Below are positions 26,161-33,502 of a stretch of DNA of 33,502 bases, one piece after another. This stretch comes from Guillardia theta CCMP2712. Taxonomy: Eukaryota > Cryptophyceae > Pyrenomonadales > Geminigeraceae. Every line of letters starts with the position of its first letter. Position 1 is the stretch's first letter. Below the pieces are notes generated by a model. It was not told where the DNA came from, did no database searches, and saw only the letters and a list, made by a program, of their open reading frames with translations. The stretch covers positions 74,969-108,470 of the forward strand of contig NW_005434665.1 in NCBI RefSeq assembly GCF_000315625.1, read 5' to 3'. The translations under genes and the position numbers were made by a program.

Positions 26161-26879
26161 TGTACATGCTGTTTCCCTATCATTTATTCACTGATTATGT
26201 AGATGTTGACTACATCTTGGTGGTGCCATCCTTTAACCCCTCACATCCTTCTACTCGATTTTGATCTTCCTTCTCTGATATTCGGGGCCTATTTGAGATT
26301 TATCCTATCCAGTTTCTTGCAATTGCCATACGTTTACCCTGTTTCGCAGCACTTGTATATTATCCATTCTCAGATACGCAGTGTTACCTTCCTATGTCTT
26401 TCCTTGTTTCCCTACCCCTGGTCTCCCTGTTATCAGCTTACTCGTATGATTGATCCATTTCGAAAATGCGATCTTCTGCCTCTGCCTAAAGCCTTATTGC
26501 AGCTCTGATTTACCGCTCATTTCGTATGCTTGCCCCGTACCATCACTAACACTTTGTATTTTATTGAAATCGCGCGATTCGTTTCTCGTTTTCCTTCTGC
26601 TACCACTTTGTTCCATATCGTTTGATACACTACTTTTTCTTTCATGAAGTGTGTTTGCTTTTCGTTGACCACCTTTTTGCGCCATGCGAAAAACTACAAT
26701 CACCTTTCTTCGCATGAGCGTATGCACATAGCAAAGTTGGATCAAGACCTGTGGATATGTTGGAGAGGGAGAAAAAACAAGAAACAGCATGGAACAATAC
26801 AAATCATTTTGATTCAACATTTGACTTTCTACTGGAATTAATGAAAAAAAATCTAGAATTGTGAATGATTTCGTGAATG
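26161..26879. other. Spacer of the inverted repeat (719 bp)
   Basis: Single-copy sequence, more AT-rich than its surroundings, between the two arms. Open frames up to about 100 codons occur on both strands, but none shows a motif and the longer ones run on into the arms. I see no transposase and no terminal repeats typical of a transposon. Confidence 0.6.
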
Positions 26880-27337
26880 GATCTTTTCCCTGTTCACTTC
26901 TGTACACAATTGTGATCAAACAAGAGGTAAAAGACTGCATTCGAATCGTGGGATAGGTATGAGTCGTGAGCGCTGAGGACATCGATGAAATCAAATCATG
27001 AGATCTTTTTCAAAACCGAACAGCAGCGTAATGATACACAATCATCCTTTGGCTGAGAGTTCAAAGCCATGGTTCCGCGGAAGGCTTAGATTAGGAAGGG
27101 AGCAATACCCGAGGAAGAAGCGATTGAGCAGGTGTGAAGGGAGCCGATGGGTGAGAGGTTGAAGGATGCCCAGACAAAGAGCAAGTAGATGAGATGTGTA
27201 TGATCGGTGGAGCTCAGGATGGGAGGGAAGTAACAAGGGTGGAGCGACGCTGGGTAGGAGTACTGGGAGGAGCAGGGGGAAGGGAGGAGGGGAGGGGAAG
27301 AGGGGGGTCATATAATGTAGGATGGGGTGTAACCTCC

Positions 27338-27409
27338 AGCGAAGTGGCGCAGTGGGAGCGTGCGAGGCTCATAACCTCGAGGTCGTTGGATCGAAACCAA
27401 CCTTCGCTA
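27338..27409 (+). tRNA. Initiator tRNA-Met (CAT), right copy
   Basis: Identical 72-nt sequence to the left copy, with the same acceptor stem, CTCATAA anticodon loop, and A54 and A60 in the T-loop. Transcription runs outward (rightward), so the two copies are divergent with 1,635 bases between their 5' ends. Confidence 0.95.
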
Positions 27410-27452
27410 CCGGCTGGCTGAGGGGCCGTCTGGCTCCGAGGTTGGACAACTC

Positions 27453-27457
27453 TTTTT
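27453..27457 (+). terminator. Pol III T-run terminator of the right tRNA copy
   Basis: TTTTT 43 bases after the tRNA 3' end, mirrored in the other arm. Confidence 0.5.
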
Positions 27458-27520
27458 ATTGCTGGCAAGGCTTAGTGACTTCCGCCCTCCGGCTGACCCG
27501 GCCGCGCCTCCGAGTACCGT

Positions 27521-27775
27521 GCGCCGGGCCCTCCGTGCCACCGTGGCACGGACCCGGTGACCTGTGCAGTATCGGATCAGTCCCTCTTTTGCCCTCTTTT
27601 TGCGCATTGCACGATCCCGGGCGCACTTCGCCGGGCGGGCACGGAACTGCGGCGCGGCCCGATCGGATCGGACAGTGAGTGACTCGCGGGCCGACCCGGC
27701 CGCCCGGCGCCGGCCGTCGTCCTACCGTCTGAGTACTCCTCGGCCTCCGAGCGCACTAGATCCTGATATCAAATA
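27521..27775. repeat. GC-rich island next to the right arm
   Basis: CCGGGCCC, CCGGCCGCC and GACAGTGAGTGACTCGC words of the same type as the other islands. It includes the perfect stem CCGTGCCACCGTGGCACGG at 27533-27551. Confidence 0.45.
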
Positions 27776-28304
27776 GCGGTTAGTGACGTTATAGCCCGCA
27801 AAAAAGATCTGAAGCTATTTTGGGAGATCGGCGATTGCGAGAATCCTTCAAAAATTCATGGGAAATTTGAAATAATTTCAGTCATTGAATGTTGTCCAGG
27901 CTGACGAGCCTCTGAGGGGTAAGATGCTATCCTACTCGTTATCTCTTATTGATTCAATTAGAAATAATTGGATGTGGGGGGGGTATGATGCATCAGCTCT
28001 AATGCCTCCGGAAATAGAACAGGGAAAAAAAATCGAGGGGCGGCAAAAAGGCGGCGGCTGGAGACCAAACCTATAGCGAGGTACGATGCCATGCATGCAC
28101 GCTCAGATGCAAGATGTAGTCTGACCTGATGCTGTTTCCCCTTCATGCTGTGTTTCAAATGTTTTATGGGATGCACAGATGTCCTGAAAATGTGTTGTGT
28201 TGAAGTGTCTCGTCTTAAAAGATTCTTGTGTCAATGATGAGGCTGAAAATGTAAATGGCTTTGTTCCGCGAAACTATTATGTTCCTTTCTTACATGTTCT
28301 GCAG
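27776..28304. other. Upstream region of the codon-biased exon, no gene defined
   Basis: AT-richer sequence with no clear upstream exon. It ends in a strong acceptor (TTACATGTTCTGCAG at 28304), so part of it is probably an intron of the following gene. Confidence 0.4.
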
Positions 28305-28490
28305 ATGTTCCAGACTCTCTACGGCCAGACTGCTGCTGCTCTCTACGCCAAGGCCGCCGGCCAGAACGCCCAGGCCCGTCAGCTCTACAACGCCTCTGCT
28401 GACACCTACTACAAGGCCAACGATGCCGCTGCCTACGACGACTGGGTCCGCGCTCGCAACCACTGGGACTACTTCTACAACCGCTCGTAA
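28305..28490 (+). CDS. Highly codon-biased exon or small protein (61 residues), unknown
   Basis: Starts at an ATG directly after a good splice acceptor, so it is either a complete small protein behind a 5' UTR intron or the last exon of a longer one. Nearly every codon ends in C or G (T only in GCT, ACT, TCT, CGT and GAT; none end in A apart from the stop). No other gene in this window is like that, and it suggests very high expression. The product starts MFQTLYGQTAAALYAKAAGQ and is Ala/Tyr/Asn-rich with helix-forming repeats, ending WDYFYNRS. No signal or membrane segment. I do not recognise it; an abundant structural or organelle protein is a guess. Confidence 0.65.
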   Translation: MFQTLYGQTAAALYAKAAGQNAQARQLYNASADTYYKANDAAAYDDWVRARNHWDYFYNRS

Positions 28491-28685
28491 GCAGTACTAG
28501 CTCACACGGTTTAAAGTAGTTGTTGCCAGTAAATGAACTGAAACTAGCATAGCTGTCACTACGATGAATTGTCTTGTGGGAGGAAATTAGGGATTTCTTA
28601 CGGATCTACGCATCCTCTTTGTACATTTCATTTCTTCTCTTTCATATATCCTTATATACTAAACCCTAAAAATACTGTGATCATC

Positions 28686-31118
28686 TTATGACCCTTTCAT
28701 TTCGAAATATTTGAGCACTTGTTGTCGATTTGCCCATCGTCCGAAGAAGGAGTTCTGCAGTGCCTCATATTTGGTGATGAACTCCTTGCTGCGAAGTCCT
28801 GGAACAGTCGCACGAAGTTTTATGTTCTTGATTAAGCAGGCGTCAACGAACAGGCATAAGCCTTCCGAATACCTGTACAGTCGTTAACTACACAAGTACC
28901 TCCAAGCGTCGGTACTTACTCTTGCCGAGAAAGCGATGGACTGTTTTCTTCCACGATATGCTTCTTGAACTCGAAGATGGACTTCGCATCGTAGAGCTCT
29001 GAGGTGTCAAAGAATGGTCTACCAAGAAGGAGCTCGAGCGTAAGCATGCCAACGCTCCAAACATCAGAAGCAAAACCGCACTCGAGCCCCAACAGTCTTT
29101 CAGGCGCCATGTACCCATACCTCCCAGCGAATCTTTGTGACTGCGAGGTCTGCGTCTTAGAACTAAACCAAAATCCACTCAAGCGAACTTCTCCCGATCG
29201 CAAGACCAAGAGGTTGCTTGGATGAATGTCATTGTGTATCCGCATTTTCCTCGAGTGAAGGTAGTCGAGAGCGTGCAGCACTTGCCGAAGAATGATGGAG
29301 ACATGCTGCTCTGGCACATTGCCTTTGACGTTCAGGATCTCGTGCAGGTATCGCCCGCCTCCATCGTCCAAGACAAGCATGACCTCCAGCCGGTTGAGGA
29401 AGGCATCCACCACTTGCACCCCCGTGTGCGGAACACTCGTAATCGAAGATTCCAGATCATGCAGACCGTCCAAAGAAGCAATCAACATGCGTCTTCCCTC
29501 TGACTCTGTGATCTTGAACTTGTGCACAGTGTATGTGCGGGCACCATCTATTGAGCGAGCTCTGTGACTTGTGAATCCTCTGGTTTCAAACAGCTCCTTC
29601 CTCTCATACTGGCAATGAACGTTCCAAGTGTCAATAAAAGAGAATGGACGAGCACTGAATGAATTACCTGCAGGTCTTGCAAAGTAATGTACAGTCCTCT
29701 CTTTACATTGAACTCTTTCAGTTGCACGAAACTTGACGGGCTGAGGATTCCATTCAGGGAAAATACGTAACCCGCTTTCTTCAGCAAGGGGTTTCCTTCC
29801 AAATACGAGAACTCAAAGTCAGAAGATTTGGGGAGCAGCTTCAGTTCCAGCTGAATTTCCTGTGAAGCGTTGCTGTTGATAAAATGGCTTGTCAACCTGG
29901 ATAGGACAATTTTTTCTCCCCCAGCTTGCAATACAGAAGACAAATCCACAAACGATGATCCCATCTCTGAAATCGTAAATGAATCACATAGAAGACAACG
30001 AGTTAATGAAAACTCACGCTGTGCATTTGCAAGCTCATCTCCTTGCTTCGGGTCAATCTTCTGGTAAAGTTTGATCGACATGAGAATTTTGAAGATGTCG
30101 CCTGTGAGATCGAACTCGTAGTTGTGCTCCGGAATCTAAGAAAGAGTCACGTTCCTTCCCTTGAACATTTCATGTTGTTGCAGATCACCGAAGACGATTT
30201 GAAATTTTGCATGTGAATAGACTTTGTCACATGGGACTGAGAAGCTCCATCCAAGGTCCCGTCGACAGAGAGAGAAACAATTACATTCCTGACCTCCTCA
30301 ACCTACCAGAAGAGAGTTTCACATCAGTGTGTCAAACATCTCCTTCCATTCTTCTTGTCACCTCATCTTCTCCGTCTCCTGCAAGGTCATTGAAACCGAG
30401 CTTCACACTGAGAATCTTTGCTATCAACGTGTAGTAGGAATGACTCGAAATGGAGACGTTCGTCTCATCCATTGAGTTCATGCTCTGCAAGGAAGACAAC
30501 ATCTTGTTGTGCTTCATCATTTTGACCCTCCTGCACATCTACTTCAGTTGAAGCTAATCCGCATTTAGCAGACAATTGAAGCAATGTAATACGTCGGAGC
30601 AATCAAATCTTTTCTGTCGTGTAGGAAATGGTTCACATTGCTAAAGTTCTTCCTTGTGCTTCCTGTGAGATCGAGTGTAAGGATCTTCTCAACCGTTGAG
30701 CAACTTCAGAGTACGATGTACCAGCGGTGAAAGGACGTGATCTCCTTTGATCCAAGTGCTGCTGCTCTGCATGAACTGATCTTGACGGCCTCGAAGTCTG
30801 AGGGCGATTCCACTTTCTATCTTCAGCATGCGCACTGGCTGCAGCGGGAGCATGGTCCATCCAATGATTGAGCGACCGTGACAAGTTGAGCGGGTTGGAG
30901 CGATGGTAAACTTCCCTGATCCGTGAAGCAGCTTCAGCACTGCTCTTGCTCCTATTGGAGATGCGAGGAGATATGAAGTTCACCAGCCCATGGTTCGCGC
31001 TCTTGGCACGGTTCGGACGTCTGATGCTCTCGTAGTCTCTTCCTCCCATCCAAGCAGGAGTCTCCTGCAGCCTCTGCTTCCTCTGCTCCAGCAACGACCG
31101 CATCTCCTCCATGGTCAT
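28686..31118 (-). CDS. C2-domain pseudokinase (MAP2K-like kinase fold), seven exons
   Basis: Exons on the complement: 30637-31118, 30362-30530, 30189-30296, 30018-30135, 29668-29966, 28920-29608, 28686-28872. All phases match and the total is 683 residues. The N-terminal 160 residues (MTMEEMRSLLEQRKQRLQE, then Arg/Ser-rich) are probably disordered. Residues about 175-330 look like a C2 domain (YYTLIAKILSVKLGF, VIVSLSVDGTL, IKLYQKIDP, SSFVDLSSVL). Residues about 430-655 form a kinase fold of MAP2K/STE type: LVLDDGGGRYLHEIL, YMAPERLLG, SDVWSVGMLTLELLLGRPFF. The catalytic loop is HND (517-519) followed by IHPSNLLV, the DFG Asp is Gly537 (SGFWFS), and no glycine-rich loop or VAIK lysine is visible. 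I therefore predict a pseudokinase, perhaps a membrane- or calcium-linked scaffold. Both key losses are single-residue reads in otherwise intact context. Confidence 0.85.
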
Positions 31119-31134
31119 CGAGCCAACGGAAGCC

Positions 31135-31300
31135 GGGTGTCCGTCGGGTCTCTCGCTTTATCCCCACCTGGTAGGCCCGGCGGCCCGCGGCAGCTCCGAC
31201 GGGCCCGGCGACTCAGTGAAGGCTCATCGGCCCGGGAGGCCGGGAGGCCGCAGTCACGGCAGGGCCAGGGCAGTGGGCCCCCGGAGGCGAGCCTGATGTC
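31135..31300. repeat. GC-rich island upstream of two divergent genes
   Basis: GGCCCGGCGGCCCGCGG words and GGCGACTCAGTGAAGG, a variant of the shared phrase. It lies between the divergent starts of the C2-pseudokinase (-) and the U-box gene (+), only about 330 bases apart, so it would fall in their promoter space. Confidence 0.45.
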
Positions 31301-31315
31301 CGATGTTTTATCACC

Positions 31316-31425
31316 TTGTCAGACCCACCCATCACCTTCGAAGGAATCACCCCGTACTACCCCACTTTATCCTTGTATAATGGGGGGTTCAGGACTACCG
31401 TACCCCCAATTTTCCTGGGCCTCGT
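31316..31425. repeat. C-rich block (CCCCGTACTACCCC words)
   Basis: The complement-strand counterpart of the G-rich block at 130-500. Here, as there, it abuts a GC-rich island, but the pair is in the opposite orientation. Confidence 0.4.
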
Positions 31426-31448
31426 CTCAGCTACAATCCAACACGAAC

Positions 31449-33502
31449 ATGCTGGGCGAGGAGAACGGCTCTGCGCACCCTTCGTTCTTCTGTCCCATGA
31501 GCAGGCAGGTGATGACAGACCCGGTCACATGCTGCGATGGTCTCACCTACGACAGACCGCACATCGAAGCATGGCTCCAAGATCATGACACTAGCCCTCT
31601 CACTAACGCTCGCCTTGCCAGCAGAACACTGGTCCCCAACATCGCTCTGCGCAATGCGATCGAAGAGTGGCAGCAGCAGCAGCAGGGTCATTTGAGAATC
31701 GTTCCGAGGCACGATATCACATTAGGAGAGCAGCCGATCTCAGCGGGCTCCTTCAAGGCGGTCTACAGAGGACTTCTCAAGGTCTTGATTGAGGGAGACG
31801 GGGCCAGGAGGGTGCCAGTGGCCGTGCTCAAGATCAGGTCGACAGGCAATGGGGAAGAATTGCAAGGTCTGCATCGAGTTGGACGTCATCCTCGACTCGT
31901 CAAGGTCATGGGGCTATGCGAAGGGCCGGGCTTCATGTTACTTCCGATGGAGCTTGCCGAGCGCGGATCACTGAAAGACGCCTTGGGCCGGCTGGAGGGT
32001 CAGGTGTCGCTGCAGCACAAGCTGGTTATGATGCAGCAGATCGCACAGGGGATGGGGCATCTGGCAGAAAACGGTATAGTCCACAGGAAGCTGGGAGCGC
32101 ACAATGTGCTCCTGTTCGGCTTTGACCCGAACGATGTGCGGAAGACTTCAGTGAAGGTGACAGACTATTTCCTTCCCGAGGAGCATCAGAACCGCACTCA
32201 TGGCAGGGAGGCAGCACTAGCTCTGCCGATCCGCTACATGTCTCCTGAGGTGATCCAGGGAGGAAGCTACTCGGAGAAGAGCGACGTTTGGGCGTTCGGC
32301 GTGACGTGCTGGGAGGTCCTGACTTGTTGCAAGACCCCTTACTTGAGCATCTTGCAAGATGACAAGGTGTCTGAGTACGTGTGTGGAGGAGGGAGACTCA
32401 AGAGGGAGGACATTGTGGCTGGGTGCCCGCAAGAGAGCTGGGAACTGATCGAGAGCTGCTGGAGTGAGCTTCCAAACCATCGTCCGACGTTCTCAGCGAT
32501 TCTGATGGACCTCGGGAGAGCCTGTGAGGATCAGAGGACAGAGGGAGGAGTCGTGCAAGCTCTAACAAGGATGGCGGCAAGTGTCATCAGGGCGGTCGCA
32601 GGAACGTTGGAGGCTGTGGGTGGAAGGAAGCGAAAACGCGAGATTGAAGAACAAGAGGCGGAGAAGCGAGCAAAGGCAGAGGCAGCAGCAACGATCGATG
32701 CGGTCGTGACGAGAATGGTGCAAGCCGAAGACAAAGCAGAGGAGCAAGAGCTGGGGTGTGCAACGATAGGGAACATCCCGCAGAATGACCGTGACGGGAT
32801 TCGAAGGGCAAGAGAAGCAGGAGGAATCGAGACGGTGGTGACAGGGATGATGCGGCACGAGGAACATGCAGGGGTGCAGAAGCAAGGGAGCACGGCATTG
32901 TGGAATATGATGTCCATCGACGAATACGAACATAATGGAGATAAGGTCAGAGAGGTGGGAGGAGTGGAGACTGTTGTGAAGGGCATGGTGCGGCACGAGC
33001 AGCATGCGGGTGTACAGCAGGAAGGATGCAGATTCTTGTGGGATTTCGTAACGAGCGAAGTCAACAAGGTGGCGGTGAGAGAGGCGGGGGGGATCGAGGC
33101 AGTCGTGAGGGGGATGGTGAGGCACGAAGAGCATGCTGGGGTTCAGAAGCAGGCGATCAGATTCTTCCGACGGATTGCCCTGCATGTTCGCGAGAATGAT
33201 GTGAGAATGAGACAGGCAGGAGCTATCGAGGCGGTTGTGCAATCGATGGTGCGACATGCCGAGGACGCGGAGGTGCAGGAGGAAGGGTTCGGAACCTTGA
33301 TGAACGTCATGGCCAACGATGAAGAGAACCACCAGAGGCTAAGAGCGGCCGGGGGGATCGAGGCCATAGTGAATGGCCTGCAGAGGCATCAGCAAGTGCC
33401 ATCCTTGGCTAGGGCTGCAATGCTTGCCATCTGCACTATGATGGAGCGACCGGAGCAACTAGAGTACAACGAGGAGAGGTTCAGAAACGCCGGAGGGATC
33501 GA
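31449..33502 (+). CDS. U-box/pseudokinase/armadillo-repeat protein, 3' end beyond window
   Basis: One frame stays open from the ATG at 31449 to the last base (684 codons seen). It starts MLGEENGSAHPSFFCPMSRQ. Residues about 12-80 are a U-box (FFCPMSRQVMTDPV, GLTYDRPHIEAWL, LVPNIALRNAIEEW), which in known proteins recruits E2 and makes the protein an E3 ubiquitin ligase. Residues about 85-350 are a kinase fold with Lys128 in VAVLK, but the HRD Asp is Lys214 (VHRKLGAHNVLL) and DFG is D239-Y-F. Catalysis is therefore unlikely. MSPEV and SDVWAFGVTCWEVL are intact. A basic GRKRKRE segment and a coiled stretch follow, then at least five armadillo-like repeats of about 42-45 residues, each opening with AGGIE.VV.GM.RHE.HAGVQ. 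I saw no intron. An upstream exon is possible because the frame is open for some distance before the ATG. Confidence 0.9.
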   Translation, partial: MLGEENGSAHPSFFCPMSRQVMTDPVTCCDGLTYDRPHIEAWLQDHDTSPLTNARLASRTLVPNIALRNAIEEWQQQQQGHLRIVPRHDITLGEQPISAGSFKAVYRGLLKVLIEGDGARRVPVAVLKIRSTGNGEELQGLHRVGRHPRLVKVMGLCEGPGFMLLPMELAERGSLKDALGRLEGQVSLQHKLVMMQQIAQGMGHLAENGIVHRKLGAHNVLLFGFDPNDVRKTSVKVTDYFLPEEHQNRTHGREAALALPIRYMSPEVIQGGSYSEKSDVWAFGVTCWEVLTCCKTPYLSILQDDKVSEYVCGGGRLKREDIVAGCPQESWELIESCWSELPNHRPTFSAILMDLGRACEDQRTEGGVVQALTRMAASVIRAVAGTLEAVGGRKRKREIEEQEAEKRAKAEAAATIDAVVTRMVQAEDKAEEQELGCATIGNIPQNDRDGIRRAREAGGIETVVTGMMRHEEHAGVQKQGSTALWNMMSIDEYEHNGDKVREVGGVETVVKGMVRHEQHAGVQQEGCRFLWDFVTSEVNKVAVREAGGIEAVVRGMVRHEEHAGVQKQAIRFFRRIALHVRENDVRMRQAGAIEAVVQSMVRHAEDAEVQEEGFGTLMNVMANDEENHQRLRAAGGIEAIVNGLQRHQQVPSLARAAMLAICTMMERPEQLEYNEERFRNAGGI

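Larger units (their letters stand above)
26880..27520 (-). repeat. Inverted repeat, right arm (641 bp)
   Basis: Reverse complement of the left arm. The inner edge is sharp: arm GATCTTTTCCCTG, then unrelated bases in the spacer. The outer edge falls at CCGAGTACCGT, after which the right side has a GC-rich insertion. Confidence 0.9.

Noticed and set aside
26494-26994. 166-codon - strand frame spanning the spacer and right arm of the inverted repeat
   Set aside because: Its N-terminal part also occurs in the left arm with a different continuation, and it has no motif. It is probably chance.
25520-27520. Reading the inverted repeat as a DNA transposon with long terminal repeats
   Set aside because: There is no transposase frame in the spacer, no target-site duplication that I can see, and the arms contain tRNA genes rather than short transposon ends.
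32562-33332. 256-codon antisense frame opposite the armadillo repeats
   Set aside because: The + strand shows regular armadillo repeats in a frame open over 2 kb; the antisense frame is periodic only because of them.

Overview
The window looks like nuclear DNA of a unicellular, flagellate-bearing eukaryote. Genes are split by many very short introns (mostly 39-60 nt, GT-AG with some apparent GC-AG). The gene content is purely eukaryotic: a KDM5-type histone demethylase, a kinetochore Spc24, a FOP/FOR20 centriole protein, EF-hand, C2 and U-box kinases, and an initiator tRNA-Met with eukaryotic hallmarks. A cryptophyte alga such as Guillardia is my best guess from style; this is inference, and another protist alga is possible. 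A run of 100 Ns at 13403-13502 marks an assembly gap.

Layout. 1-1549: G-rich, GC-rich and GA-rich repeat blocks upstream of the first gene. 1550-8049 (+): an 18-exon JmjN-ARID-JmjC-C5HC2-PLU1 demethylase with a run of PHD-type zinc modules at its C-terminus. 8249-8539 (-): a two-exon 63-residue protein, convergent with it. 10472-12989 (+): a six-EF-hand protein kinase. 13555-15576 (-): a FOP/FOR20-like LisH protein in about 15 mini-exons, head-to-head with a small coiled-coil gene at 16040-16528 (+). 16947-17537 (-): a Cys-rich membrane-anchored protein. 18586-19188 (+): Spc24. 19841-20458: an uncertain exon pair. 21290-23970: three copies of a duplicated unit, each with a small ORF resembling the second helix of a helix-loop-helix domain. 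25520-27520: a large inverted repeat with 641-bp arms around a 719-bp spacer; each arm carries an initiator tRNA-Met gene. 28305-28490 (+): an exon with extreme codon bias. 28686-31118 (-): a seven-exon C2-pseudokinase. 31449-33502 (+): a U-box-pseudokinase-armadillo protein that runs off the window.

The genes do not form one pathway. Several fall in the chromatin, kinetochore and centriole group (KDM5-like, Spc24, FOP-like), and three carry kinase folds, two of them with broken catalytic motifs. The rest is dominated by dispersed GC-rich islands and AAAGTTT-rich motif clusters. Exon borders were placed by eye from splice consensus, reading-frame phase and family similarity; no alignment or transcript data were available.
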